A DNA stretch of 64,000 nt from Warburgia ugandensis (GCA_035236585.1 CP141135.1:73819057-73883056), one strand, 5' to 3'; positions 45,480 to 57,925 are shown, numbered from the stretch's first letter. Translations and numbers: made by a program. The notes: generated from the sequence alone by a model not told the origin.

Positions 45480-48380
45480 CGGGCACCTTGGCAGCCCTGA
45501 CCTTACTACACGGTACACTCCAAATTGGTTTCTTGATGGTGGAGCATCCCCCCCATGTCACCGCCGGCTTGAGCAATCTCTCCCTTCATGCTCCCTGTCA
45601 CAGCACCGACGACATCATAATTGGCGATGGCATGGTTCTTCCCATTACACATATCTGTTCCACTTCTCTCATTACTCTCTCTTGCACAATGCACGGGGAC
45701 AATCCCTTTGCAGGGATGAACTAAGGATGGCATGTATGATTGGCCGGTTTTCCCTGCCAAGTCTGCTCCATTAGTTGTTTTTTCTAGTGTCAATACCACT
45801 TTGTCCAAGTGGCACCATAGACTTGGTCACCTTTCTCTTTCAAATTTCAAGCACATTATCTCTAATTTTTAGTTACCATTATCGAGTCCAGTGTCACCAA
45901 CTTCTATTTAGAATGCCTGTCACTGCAGTAAAAGTTACAAACTATCATTTTCTAATTCATCTGGTCTCTGATCAACTCTTGAAATCTTATTCTCAGATAT
46001 ATGGACTTCTCCTATTTATTCATTTGATAATTTTAAATACTATGTTTTTTTTTTTAAATCACTTTGGAAGATGTATATGATACTATTCGCTCAAGCAAAA
46101 ATATCATGTATATGATGTTTTCATTCGATACAAAGTTCTTGTAGAAAAATACTTCGATTGATCAATCATCACTCTTTATTCTAACAATGCTGAGGAATAT
46201 AAAACCCTTAATAAATTCCTTACCACAAATGGTATTTCTCATCTTACCACCCCTACTCGCAAAGGCTATTCCAAATGGCGTCAACTCTACATAGTCGAAA
46301 CCGATCTCTCTCTTCTCTTCCATGACTTAATTCCTCTGACATTATTGGAATCATGCCTTTGCCATTGCAGTCTACCTCATCAATCGCATACCCACACCTA
46401 CTTTTAATTTCTTATATCCAAATGAGAAAATATCTTATTCCTCCCAAAAGTACTCAAAACTTTGTCTTTGGTTGTCTTTGCTATCCATGACTTCATCCCT
46501 ACTCTTCTCATAAACTTGACCCTCGCTCCACTCTGTGTTTTCCTTAGTTACTCACCAACACAAAGTGCCTACTTCTGTCTTGACTCACACACCTACAAAA
46601 TTTATGTTTCCTGCCATGTCAAGTTTGTTCAAACTATATTTTCCTTCTCCTCTCTTCACAGTAATGTTAGTTGTCTCCAGCCCAAAACCCTCTCTGGTTG
46701 GCTTCCTCCCATGTTCACCATTGTAGTTCACACTACTCCAGTGTCGCCACTCTGTATGCCCTCTGAAGCACTGCCTGAATCTTCTCCTTCATGCACGATC
46801 CACACTGATCAACCAGCTCTCTATCCTCCTACAAGTACACAAGAACCAATCCCACCAACTCAACAATCCAATCCCCTAAACTCAACCAACATCCACATCA
46901 TGATAACTTGTGCACAAAATGACCAGCAAACTAAACCACACAAATGGCCAAAAACCGACTACTACGACCCAAGCTCTCAACGATCCTAAATGGCACCGAA
47001 CTATGTTCGAGAACTATGATGCTCTTGTTCAAAATAGTACATTGGAGCTTATTATCATAGAACCAAAACAAAACATTGTTATGTGTAGGTGAAATTTTCA
47101 TACCAAGAAACTTTGCGATAGCTCTATTGACAATTACAAAGGTCGCTTAGTTGCCAAAGGAAGGAGGCTACCCCGGCACTTTTAGCCCATTAGCCAAACC
47201 CACCACCGTGCACCTAATTCTCAGCTAGATGTTAACAATGCCTTCCTTCATGACCATTTACGTGAAGACGTATTTATAACACAACCACTGGTAATAAAGA
47301 TACAGTGGTAAAGCGCTTTGTAGCACTTCTCGCCCAGTGATTCTTAAGAATCTTGGGCCCTTATCCTTCTTTCTCAACGTATACTACTTTTGTCTCAATG
47401 ACGGTACATCAGTGGCCTTTTTTACTTGAATATATATGACAGATGCAAAACTAATCGTCACCCCACTTGCTACAAACCCAACACTTACTCTTCACAAAGG
47501 TTCGGTACTCTCGGATCTCACTGTACTGGACCATAGTCGGCAGCCTTCAATATCTCCACTTAAACGGCCTGATATTGCATTTACGTTTAATAAACTCCCT
47601 CAGTTTATGCACCGTCCCACCACCGACACTGAAATGTTGTCAAGTGACTCATGTGCTACCTCTGTGGAATGTTTGATCATGGACTAATCCATTATTGCAA
47701 CTCCTTGTCTCCTCATGCATTCTCTGATGCTAACATTGTAGGAAACAAGGATGATTTTACTTTCACGCATTCCCATCTCTTGGAGTTCAAGAAATAACGC
47801 ACAGTTGCTCATTCTTTCGTCGAAGCGGAGTGTAGATCTATTGAGCTGGGTTTGTTCTCTACTTACTAAACTTGGTATTCATGTTCCTCAGTCTCCTATG
47901 ACGTACTGCGACAATGTAGGTGTAACTCATCTCTGCTCCAATCCAGTATTTTCACTCTCGCATGAAACATATGCTATAGATTTTTATTTTATTTGCTAAC
48001 GAGTTCAACATGGTGCTCTCGTGTAACTCATGTTTCTTCCAAGGATCATGTAGCGGATGCTCTCACTAAATCTCTTCAACGCATGTGATTTATCACTCTC
48101 AAGACTAAGATTGGACTCACCTCTCGGAGCTCCATCTTGAAGCGACATATTAGAGAAAATAAATAATTGTATTTATGTATTTTGTATATATCTAGTCAGT
48201 CTCTATCTTTTATTTTGTCTAGCTTTATGATATGTATCAATTCCTTAATTTAAGATAACTGGGTAAATTTTATATCTAAATTTTCCAACAATTATCACGT
48301 CCTTAATTTAAGGGATATCCTTGTGTATGTATTCTACTTCTCATCAATGAAAAATAAGGGCTATTAATTTTTTTAATTCA
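45480..48380 (+). mobile_element. Ty1/copia element B, protease to 3' end, decayed
   Basis: Same family as element A by shared wording (LSNLSLHAPC, DDIIIGDG). Order: protease/pre-integrase (45480-45850), integrase core remnants (45900-46350), the integrase C-terminal part (46462-46989: YSPTQSAYFCLD, HVKFVQTIFSF), the RT start ALNDPKWHRTM with NYKGRLVAKG (46970-47160), a deletion, then RNase H (RPDIAFTFNKLPQFMHRP, ISWSSRNNAQ, WVCSLLTKLGIHVPQSP) to about 48140. A probable 3' LTR starts at TATTAGAGAAAATAAATA (48148; TG changed to TA) and runs to about 48380. Gag is absent and frames are broken throughout. Confidence 0.82.
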
Positions 48381-48384
48381 ATTC

Positions 48385-51026
48385 CTTCTTCTTTATTGCT
48401 TGAGAAAGTGGACAAGCTTTTGGGCTTAGAGTCTCCGTGCTTTGAAGTTTGTGAATGAGGCGATCTCAGAGTGTTTTTTCGTTCTGCGAACTGATCCTTC
48501 ATTCCATCTCTTTCAAGGCGATCGTAAATGGGTCATTACCTCAACCATCTTCAAGGATTCACGAAGCTTTATTATATGTAACTGGATAGGTTGTCCGACC
48601 GATGTATCTTTTTCTATTTTCTTCTTTTTTCTACAACTTTGGTGATCTCAATTAAGCTTAGGAAAGCTCTATCGGCCAGTTACGTTCACTGGATTTCTTG
48701 CGGGTTCTGAGTTTTTTCTTCTTGAGTCCCTGGTTTTGAGCAGTTCTTTGCAAGTTACAATCATTTCAGTCACTTTGTTAATAAAATCTCTTTTGATGTT
48801 CTTAGTGAAGATTGTGTGATCGTATAAAGTGTGTATAACTCTTTTATGTTATAAGATATAATGAACTCTTCGAACATGTGTATCAGTTTCCTATCACCCG
48901 GGAATCCATCTCCAAGTGCAGCATATACGGCGAAGGTACCTCGTTGTCTAAATGTGCTTTAGCTACTCACAAGGGGATAATATGGGTTGATTTCTCCAGC
49001 TTATAGTGATCATTTTGCTTTTTCAAACACTGCGCAGACGAACCCATGAGTAGCCCTGAAACATGACTCATCAGGGGAGAACCCCTTTTAGTGTCAGTAT
49101 GCTGGAAGGCCTTGTCTTCAGCCTATAATGATCCTTGATGCATGCAGTCTTTAACCATCGTGTGGCACTACGAAAAAAGCTGTTTCATCAAGGAGTAGAG
49201 TGTGGACTCCAGGAACCGACAAACAAACTGGTTAATGGCTGCTATTCCTTACGGCAGGTAAATCTTCTTTCTCTTCTGATGCATTCCTTGGGACTTTCTT
49301 TAGGTCCTTACCCAACATTGAATTGCAACCAGGGAAGTGAGCTTGCGCTGGTACAGAGTTTATCAACAATCATTAGTGAATAAATGAAGTTGTCCTATGT
49401 TGAGGAGGGAGGAGACAATGAAGTCCACAGGCAATCAGTTTGAAGTGTAGTCTGGTTTGGATGCAAGTTTTATTTTCCTCCGTCTGAAGGTATTTTTTTA
49501 GTTTTGGTCATGTTCTGGAAATCTAGTAGTGCTTCATAATAAAACAGCAGCAAATGGGTTGGCACAAACACTCCCCAAACTTGAACCATTCAAACTGGAA
49601 GTGGTAGCATCAGCTCTGCAAGCAAGCTCCAACTAGCTTCTGGCTGCTCCCAGTGCTACTTGATTTATGCTTTTCCATCCAATGTAATGTTATCTTTGAT
49701 TTCTCTTCCTCTCTTATGTTCCTGCTGTTATATGGTTCCAGTTAATGCCACAGCTATGTTGGGACTGTAGAGGTGTTGATGCCTCACCAACATACACAGA
49801 CATAGCCAGCAACTTCTAGTCAAAGCCTGTACCTGCCCATTCTGAGTGAGCTAGAACATTGACACCCAAAACAATCAGCACCTGATGGTTCACCAGAAAA
49901 GTCGACTCAACGGGCAAAGCTTCTGGCAAATGGAAGACCAAGTGCCTGTTTCATTGAATAGGTCTGTTCAGACTAGAATTCATGATCCTGTTTCCATATT
50001 CTCTCCAGGATACCAGCCAAGATTTTGATTTCTAATTGTATAGAGTTTGTACGTAGGTTGATGTTAACGTAAATTGAGAAGGTAATTGGCTTATAAATGT
50101 CCGTGTCTAGTGCTGTATTTGAAGTCTTTCAAGTCTGTAATTGAATGATAGAATATTTTGATGAGTTTCTCAATAATTTACTTATTTTTGGTTCTCTTTT
50201 GGGTCCTTCTGTTGGTAGTAAAATTAAGGGCAGCCACCCAAATATCTAGTGTAGCTGGTTGCAGACAACTTCTCTCTTGAAATATCCTTCCTTGCCTATT
50301 TGAATCGTCACTTTTCCCTTTAGCCTAGGTTTAGATTTAGGAGTGAATATAACTAAGTGATTTGGTTTGTAATTATTCTCTTGTAAAAAGAAAGAAAAGA
50401 AAAGAAAATGCCTTTTATCAATGCATGGATAACTCTATCCTTATTCGCTAACAATGTCTAGCCCAATTAATCACAGACCTAGCCCAATTGATCACACACA
50501 GCTATACATTTCCCTTTGTACACTTGATTATAGGTTCTAGTTGCTGCTTAGCCCTTTGGCCAGAGATTAGATTTAGAGTGCAGGTGAGTAATTTGCTTTG
50601 TAATTCTTCCACTGTAAAAGAAAAAGTCAAAAAATCTCTATCCATGTTATTGGAGTCCAAATAAGAGAGAACGGAGACAAAATATCCATGAGTAAGTTTA
50701 TCCAGAGTTTGTTATTCCCCTTCCAAGCAGCCTGTAATGCCCCACTTTAAGTGCGAGCAAAAGGCAAAGAGCCCCGATTACGTTAAGCAATTCAATCCAA
50801 CGATCAATCAGATGATGGTTGAGATCCTCAAACCATCTAGAGGTCCATTGGACGGTTAGATGACTATTACTCTATGGGGCCCACAGGGAAGTACCATACT
50901 CTTGAAAGGACCTCTCAAGTGTTTCATATTCAAGCACTCTTTTGTCAGTCGAGCCCTGCAGAGAAAGAATCCAACCGTAGATCCATCCAATGCATTCATC
51001 CTACGGTCAAGATCTCTTAAAGCAAA
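48385..51026. other. No confident gene; unassigned
   Basis: Short plus-strand frames (48442-48645, 49135-49383) have ordinary amino-acid composition, and one ends near a GTAAATC donor-like site at 49258, but I cannot match them to any family. 50200-51000 would be the promoter region of the gene at 51.03 kb. The rest shows nothing. Confidence 0.35.
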
Positions 51027-52324
51027 ATGGCGGGAGGCAAGGTACCTGTGAAGGTTAGGAAGATCAAACCAATCCAGCAACCTCGAGGAAGGAAGTCTGT
51101 TTCATGGATCCCTACGACGATGAAATCCTTCCGTCCTGCCGGATATCTGTCTCCCAAGAAGAGATTCTCCGGCTAATCATCCTTCCCGGTGAAAAGAGGA
51201 GCGCCCAAGAAGCCTCTTCCGCAGAAGTACAGATTCCGCCATGTTCCACCGGCATCGTCATACGTTCTGCACGGGAAAGCTCGGAAGAGGTCGAACTTCA
51301 TCAATCTCGACGAAGAAGACAGGCAGATCTTATTTTGAACAAAGGTGATGCTTCTACTCTGGATCTGGCTTCGAATACTACTGATTTAGGGGTTTCCATG
51401 AGGGACCCTCGGCTATCTGCAGCTTATGAGAGGTATGTGGAGGCAAGCAAGGATCTTGTGGCTCTGTTGAGTGGATCCGATGTTTCTAAGGGGAAATTTC
51501 TGATGAAGGAGAATGATCTAGAGGGCATTGGAAAGTCTCCACTCCCAGAAATGGAGATAGGGTTTGCAAAACGTGCGAATGTTTCTCCAGATTTCTCTGA
51601 GGAAAGCAGTAGGAAGAGGATTGAGAAGGCTCGTGTCGCTGAAAAAGGCGATAACCAGATTCTAGGGTTTCCGAAGAATTCTCCGATTTCGAAAGGGAAA
51701 TCTCTTGCAGAGACACAAAGTCGAGTTCTGATATCAGAGGGGAATTCGCCCGGTGGATTAGGGAAAGAATTTGAAAATATTCAAAAATGCAGAAATGGTG
51801 ATAGAGATTCGTCTAGGAGAGATAATGAAGAAACTGATGTTGATTTTGCAGCGGCGAAGTGTCCGCCACCGAAGCACTCCGAAGAAGCTACTGGAGCTGC
51901 TGAAGTAATGACTAGTGATGTTCGGGGATTGCGAAAGCTACCACCTTCGATTAGTGCATTACCGAAGAAACCTGTAGTCAACTCTGATACTAATGTTCAA
52001 AACATGGAATTGGTTCAAAACTCAGTAGAGAATGCAGAAGGCTCTGTTTCTGGTGGAACAACTATAAGATTGCCGAAGTACGTGGTTAGGCCGTCAATGA
52101 ATGTGATGGAAGCATTGGCAGGCGTAGAAGGTGTTGGTTTGCCACCATCAAAGAAGTTACCGATAGAGAAATCAGAAAATGCTGTAAATTTGCTAAAACT
52201 TATTAATCCATTGACAGAGGAGACTGATCATAGAATTGGAGAAGAAGATATCTTGGAGGTGGCAATTGGAGCTGGGTACGAGTTTACTCCTCCGCGATGG
52301 CATCCCCCTGGAGGCTACTCTTAG
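51027..52324 (+). CDS. Unknown protein; 5' end open in two frames
   Basis: I do not recognise the family. A 406-aa ORF runs from ATG 51104 to TAG 52324 and looks coding from about residue 78 on: MRDPRLSAAYERYVEASKDL, PPSISALPKKPVV, then RPSMNVMEALAGVEGVGLPP and the C-terminus FTPPRWHPPGGYS. Upstream, ATG 51027 has a far better context (GCAAAATGGCG) and opens another frame beginning MAGGKVPVKVRKIKPIQQ, with SWIPTTMKSFRPAGYLSPKK, then TAA at 51174. That frame continues to look protein-like (KPLPQKYRFRHVPPASSYVL) up to about 51333. Either the first ATG begins a 49-codon upstream ORF, or the gene has a nonsense mutation plus a frameshift near 51335. The protein is hydrophilic, Ser/Glu/Lys-rich and probably disordered, with no signal peptide or membrane span. 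Confidence 0.6.
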
Positions 52325-53276
52325 ACCATGCCACTGCAGGCAAGTCTCTCTTTTTGTGATCCATTCTGTCTAAGCGAAGAGCTAGTTCTGGTAAATTCTT
52401 ACTTTCATGTTGTATAGTGTATGACATCCTTCTTTTGAACTTACTATATCCTTGGATAGAATGACACTTTGATGAGAGGCAACTAATGTTCATCATGGGT
52501 AGTGACGAATGCGCCATATCAGCCGTCCAAGTTGAAAGGTTCAGGTTTTGAAGTTGTACCTTACTAGGGTCTCTTCTTTTTGTGGGGAAACTATGGCAAG
52601 TTGTCATCATTTTGAGATTGATTTTGTAAATGAATATGCCACCAGCCCTTGGATTTGAAATGTTGAGATTTGAAGTTGCACTTTAGGAGGGCCTCTTCAT
52701 TTTATGAGGAAACTATGGGAAGCTGTGATCATTTTGTAATTAATTGTATTGACATTTTGTAGTTATTTGTCATGATGGAGGAAGCTTTCTTTCTTGTGTA
52801 CAAACTTGCACCCTCTGTTGTTTCCATTTTGCTGCATATTTCTGTGTCAGCCATATAACATAGAAACTGGACGTAACTTGTAGATTTATATCCATTTGAA
52901 GGAAGATTGGGTGAAAAGAGGTCTCTTTGAACCAGTGCATAATTGGATCTCATTGATCAGAAATTCTTAGAATAGATTAATTTATATACCTACCTAAATT
53001 GGATTAAGGTTTGGCATGGAACAACAGTCTGTGGTTTGAGTTATCTGTGGGGTTTTAAAGATAATGCTAAACCAAGGAGCTACTTGAACCTGTGACCTAG
53101 CACATTAATAGTATCTCTTATCCCGGATCTATGTTTCTAATTCAGAAAGAATTAAGCAGAATTCCTTCTCTTGCCAGGATATCTACCTGAGTATTAGCAG
53201 TTCTCTTGGTGTGTTCGATAGACTAATCAGCTCCCATCAACTTTCTCTATACTCCCCTGGTCATACCTCAATATTT
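52325..53276. other. Downstream of the unknown gene, nothing recognised
   Basis: Probable 3'UTR and intergenic DNA. A short internal similarity (GAGGAAACTATGG.AAG and TTTGTGGGGAAACTATGGCA) recurs at about 52578 and 52707, suggesting a local ~130-bp duplication. Confidence 0.4.
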
Positions 53277-53530
53277 GCACGGTCATTTATATCTCCCTTT
53301 GATCCAATTTATAGCTTTCTGGTCTCCTTCAGTAGTTGGAGGTTGAAGCTTTATCTCAGCCCAAACATTAACACCAGTGTACAGTGCTATGATTTCTGCT
53401 TCACCTGACTCCGTTAAGCATACCGTACCAGGGTAGTAAAAAGCAATCTCCCCATTATCATTTCTAAGCAATCTTCTGTAAACTGCTGGACCTGGATTCC
53501 CTGCAGAGGCTCTATCAAAATTTTGTTCAT
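53277..53530 (-). pseudogene. RNase H (RVT_3) domain fragment
   Basis: On the minus strand the reading NFDRASAGNPGPAVYRRLLR runs into NDNGEIAFYYPGTVCLTESG and EAEIIALYTGVNVWAEIKLQ, which is the plant RVT_3 RNase H core found at the C-terminus of many LINEs. The usual NFDG start reads NFDR, and GGFGG/GGLLR glycines are lost. Frames upstream (53531-53656) are shifted. It is an orphan fragment. Confidence 0.65.
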
Positions 53531-54350
53531 ACCATCCATTGGCTGGAAGCTCTCATTTCCTTTGTAGTGTCTGCTGCACTGAGAATCTCCTTTGTGCTCC
53601 TTAGTAGTTGGTCTTCCTACTTGAACTTGGGCTGGACCCTGTTCATCTTTTGGCAAGAGCTCAATCCAACCAGAGTTTCTTTGGGTCCAGTATCATATAT
53701 TGAGAGGTAGGGGTACAAGATGTAGCGAGGGGAGATGGGGTAACAAATAGAAAATATATTGTTTGTAAAGAGTCTTGCGTATGGAGACAAGCAATATTCT
53801 TCCATTCATTTCACCGAAGTGTTGTTCTTTTAGTACAAGCTTGTATGTCCCTGTTGTTTCCTCTTAATATGATTTCATTGCCTTGGGCATCATTTTATAC
53901 TGTTAGAGAAATACAGGTATATGCCATAGTCTTCTATGGTTTGAATGGAATTTCATCGGTCGTGCAACTCCTTGTACAGACAGGTATGTGTCGAACAACA
54001 GTGCAGTGGCAACACTCGCAGAGGTCATCGCAGTGTAGAAGAAGAAATTACAGTCATCAGCCACAGTTTTAGTAAGAAAAAAGATATAATACAAAAATTG
54101 GATGTGCCAAGCATTTAGATGGGTTTTAATGGTGGAATATGCTTGTCGCCACTAGTGGGACCACGTATAATACGTTAGAATTATGAGGAGTGGCCCACGG
54201 TAGGGCACAACCACGTGTGGTAAGTTGGTCTAGGAGCCTGCATTGACATGAAGGCCCCAAGTTTGATTAATCCAACCTATTCATCTGATTTCTCCTAATT
54301 TGCATGTCAGTCATTCAAAAACATTATGCAGCATGTTTGTATTGTGAAAA
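53531..54350. other. Intergenic, nothing recognised
   Basis: Short ORFs on both strands; no family match. Confidence 0.4.
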
Positions 54351-54353
54351 AAT

Positions 54354-54393
54354 CAGATGACGACAACTCCACCATTATACCAAGGCTCCCCTT
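54354..54393 (-). mobile_element. Au-like SINE 5'-end fragment
   Basis: On minus, GGGGAGCCTTGGTATAATGG then TGGAGTTGTCGTCATCTG is the first ~40 nt of the SINE, with nothing beyond it. It is the complement of the 3'-only fragment at 41.6 kb. Confidence 0.65.
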
Positions 54394-54879
54394 TAATGTA
54401 CTTCAATAATGTTCAAATATAATTACTAAACTTGCACCATAATGACCTACACAAAGGCTCGATTTTCGGTTATTGTATGGAGGTAATTATCATAATGTTT
54501 TCATATTTGTATTGTGAAAAAGATTCACACAAGGAATTTTTGTCATTTAATATAAACTATATACGTAGCTTGGTTCCCCTAGTTTTTTCATTAGCTTATA
54601 GATTTTTTTACCATAACTCTGCTCAGTTCATAAGTCTTCTGCCTCCAACCCCAACCCTCATGGATCATTAAGGTCAGGTCTCCTAAATTGCCCTGACCCA
54701 TTGTCATCCCTACTTGTACACGATATCCTAAGTCTAGAAAGATCAGACAAATCGAATAGAGATCAAATCCATGCGTTGATCTACAAAATCACTGATTACA
54801 AGAACCTTTACAATCAACAGAAAAAGATGATGAAACTTGCTAATATCAATCTAGATAAGCTGAAATCTAAAAGATCACT

Positions 54880-55059
54880 CTAGAGCAAAGGTATGGCAGA
54901 TGAGAGATGACAGATATTGGGACAGAAGTTACCGTTCGTCGGGACTGGAGGAGCGAACAAGTTGTCAGGATTGGCGGGAGATGGATTGGGTTGAGTTGCT
55001 TGAGACATTTGGGATGAAATGATGACCAAGAAGAAGATAACAAGTCTGAAAGACCCCAT
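54880..55059 (-). CDS. Possible small secreted peptide, 59 aa
   Basis: The ORF begins MGSFRLVIFFLVIISSQMSQ, a good signal peptide (basic residue 5, hydrophobic core to about residue 15, SQA before the likely cut). A Pro/Asn-rich stretch follows (PNPSPANPDNLFAPPVP), then two cysteines. A long GA microsatellite (CT on the coding strand, 55081-55132) lies immediately upstream, a common arrangement in plant 5'UTRs. A GTAACT donor-like site inside the ORF (after PVPTN) leaves open that this is only exon 1. I do not recognise a family. Confidence 0.4.
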   Translation of the reverse strand: MGSFRLVIFFLVIISSQMSQATQPNPSPANPDNLFAPPVPTNGNFCPNICHLSSAIPLL

Positions 55060-55077
55060 TGTTGAAAAGGCCTGAAG

Positions 55078-55080
<3 letters not shown>

Positions 55081-55132
<52 letters not shown>
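55081..55132. repeat. (GA)n microsatellite
   Basis: About 26 uninterrupted GA units, 22 bp upstream of the candidate secreted-peptide ATG on the minus strand. Further GA/CT tracts lie at about 55833-55855 and 56161-56201. Confidence 0.95.
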
Positions 55133-55134
<2 letters not shown>

Positions 55135-55259
55135 ATACAATCCAAACCATTCACAGTATCTGGCATAACATAAATGGCATGCAAAATATCCATAAGTACA
55201 AACAGGAAGCACACATATGAAGCATGCAATGTTTGTAAAATGACATTTCAGCAAGCATG

Positions 55260-56157
55260 TAATGCTTGTAAATTGAAAGTGAAACTGCCTCAGTTTCAGC
55301 AGGCATTTAGTGTTCAGTGGGCAGCATTGTCTTAAAACTAGTGCTGCGTACTTTCACAGGTTGCTTCCGCTGATATTTCTCTGGTCCGAAGGCTACAACT
55401 TTGGCTTTATCCTTGTAAGTTTGATTTCTTATACTTGAAAGGTGTTGTCAATTCATGTTGTCTTGCACAACTGCCTTTGAGTGCATTTTACATTTGCTGT
55501 GATTCGAAAACTACTAGCTGTTTAAGAATCAAGTGCCACAAATTGTTTTGCCATTGCCAGTCTAAAGATTTTAGTTAAGCTTGCAACGTTTTGAGTTTGA
55601 GACTGTCTGCTACTTTCCATGTTGCTAATCCACCTTTATGATGGGGGCCCTAGTCTGTTGGCGATGATATGATAGGCTTAGGCTTAGGCTTATGTCTTCT
55701 TGATCTTGAGTTACCTTGGTTTTCAATTAGCTTTTACATAGACTGATTGAAACAGGCATTGATCGATAGATTTGGTATCCCATGCATGTCTGTGAGAGAC
55801 AGAGAGCGACTAGATCTACTCTTGGTGCCGGCCAAGAGAGAGAGAGAGAGAGAGTATAGCACATGCTAGCAAGATGGAAATGGAGAGGAAGTAACAAGGG
55901 AAGATGAGGGTTACACTTTTACCTTCTTTTCTTTTTTTTTAAATGGTAAAAGGTCATTTAAAATCCATTCGAACTCGTGTGCAGTTGATCCTAGCTTCTT
56001 CTTAACGTCATAAATATCAGTTTTAACGTCAGGTGCAGTTGAAATGCTTTGCTAAATTGGGGGTGTCATTGAATCAATTAGAAGTCTGGGGTAGAGTTGA
56101 ATAGCAAGATGAAAAGTTCAGGTGTTTTTTCCATAATTTGTCTTCTCTAAACTACCA

Positions 56158-56202
<45 letters not shown>

Positions 56203-56773
56203 ACTGCTGTTAGAAATATTTGGTTTAACTTGTGATTTACACATGGCATTTTTTTTTTTTCATTTTGCTATATAGAATATTAATTTCTGTAAAATGAGCC
56301 CTTCAAAAATTGGTGAAAATGAATTATCTTATAAATTTTATTACAACAATAGACATTGTATCTTAGCGCGATAATCAATTTATAGATTATTAATTATCCG
56401 ACATTGATCGTATTTCTTTTTCTTTTCACATTAAACCACTATATTAAAGAGATATACCATATGATGCTGGCTTTGGGGCAAAAAAAAGACATCCAAACCG
56501 TTGATCAAGTGTTTTCATCCCAGAAAGGCTATGCCATTACAATCTTTACCATCGAATGAGAATTCTTTTGAGGAATCGAAGTTTTGAGATCCTCTAATGC
56601 AGGTTCACTGGAAGGGATAGATGCATGGAACTTTTATATGAGTCATTCATGCTCCAATAGCACAAAAACAAGCTAATTGCAACCATACTTCCTAAATTCC
56701 TGTACAACATCAGTGCTTAATTCCTCAATTAGCACCCACAAGAATCAGCGAAGTACTTGAATCTGTGGAAGCT
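55260..56773. other. Intergenic, nothing recognised
   Basis: Contains two microsatellites and AT-rich DNA. The patch at 55940-56140 resembles repetitive sequence but is unclassified. Confidence 0.4.
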
Positions 56774-56866
56774 CTACCGCGGGAACAATACATGTCGAGA
56801 GATTGCAATCAAAGTTTCCACTCTTTCCCCTCAAGCAAACCCATTGCAATCATATGACGATATTTC

Positions 56867-57251
56867 TGTTGGAGATTTATAGTCCCCGCCCAAGATCAAG
56901 CATACACAAAATACACAACTTTTACGTGGTTCGGTCAATATACCTACGTCAATGGGAGGAGAACAAATTCATTAAAAGAGGGAGCATTATAGGGTATTTA
57001 CAAAATGGGAAATGCAGAGAGTGATGTGATACATCGATCTTCAGCTCCCCCCTATTTATAGGATTTTTAGAGCTTTATTTTCAACAAAAAAATCCATTCA
57101 AAGTCTTCAAGTGGTGCCGTAACAGTTGACAACGCAGCCAACGACAGTGGTGGCGATGACTGCCATAGTGGAATTCAATAGCTGCCTTTCTTAACGTCGG
57201 CGACCGCGAAAATTGAAAGGCAATGGCCATCAAATGTGATTGGACTAAAAA
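56867..57251 (-). repeat. 3' LTR of the copia element
   Basis: Aligns throughout with the repeat at 61958-62341 (shared CCAAGATCAAGCATACACAA, GATACATCGATCTT and CATTCAAAGTCTTCAAG). Differences are frequent, roughly one base in six by eye, so the insertion is old. Confidence 0.92.
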
Positions 57252-57587
57252 ATCTCCCCCTCTAGGCCCATTAACTAAAGGAGGTTTTTTCATGATAGAC
57301 TTTTAGTAGAAGCCCATCCCGACCAATTCCCTGCAAATCTCGAACTTGCTCCGAGGTAATATTTTTGTTATCATATCCGAACTATTATCGTTAGTATGAA
57401 TCTTCACAAGCTCTAATGACTTCAAGTCCAAAATATCACGTATCAAATGATACCAAACATCAATGTGCTTTGACCTTCTATTAAAAGTAAAATTCTTGCT
57501 AAGGTGTATAACACTTTAACTATCTCAAAATAACGCATACCACTTTTGTATAAAGCCAAGTTCATTCATAAACTTCTTTATCCACAA

Positions 57588-57925
57588 TAGCTCTTTGCAA
57601 GCTTCTATCATAGCAATAAACTTAGCCTCCGTCGTAGATATGGCAACACACTTCTGTAACTTTGAATGCCATGACGCAGCTTTCCCTGCAAAAGTAATCA
57701 AGTAGCCTAATGTAGACTTCATCGTGTCAATATCACTAGTCATATCTGAATCAATATAGCTCTTTGCAAGCTTCTATCACAGCAATAAACTCAGCCTCCG
57801 TCGTAGATATGGCAACACACTTCTGTAACTTTGAATGCCATGATGCAACTCCTCATGCAAAAGTAATCAAGTAACCTCAAGTAGACTTCCTCATGTCAAT
57901 ATCTCTAGTCATATATGAATCAATG
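57588..57925 (-). repeat. 169-bp tandem duplication in copia RNase H
   Basis: TAGCTCTTTGCAAGCTTCTA begins at 57588 and again at 57757. The copies share GCCTCCGTCGTAGATATGGC and CTTTGAATGCCATGA. The period is not a multiple of three, so it shifts the RNase H frame. It includes the ISTTEAKF catalytic region twice. Confidence 0.85.

Noticed and set aside
48442..49383. Two exons of a plant gene
   Set aside because: Amino-acid wording is plausible, but no family match or consistent splice phases could be shown.
53050..53110. Possible tRNA or SINE from CTTGAACCTGTGACCTAG
   Set aside because: Only a B-box-like word is present; no A box, cloverleaf arms or element ends.
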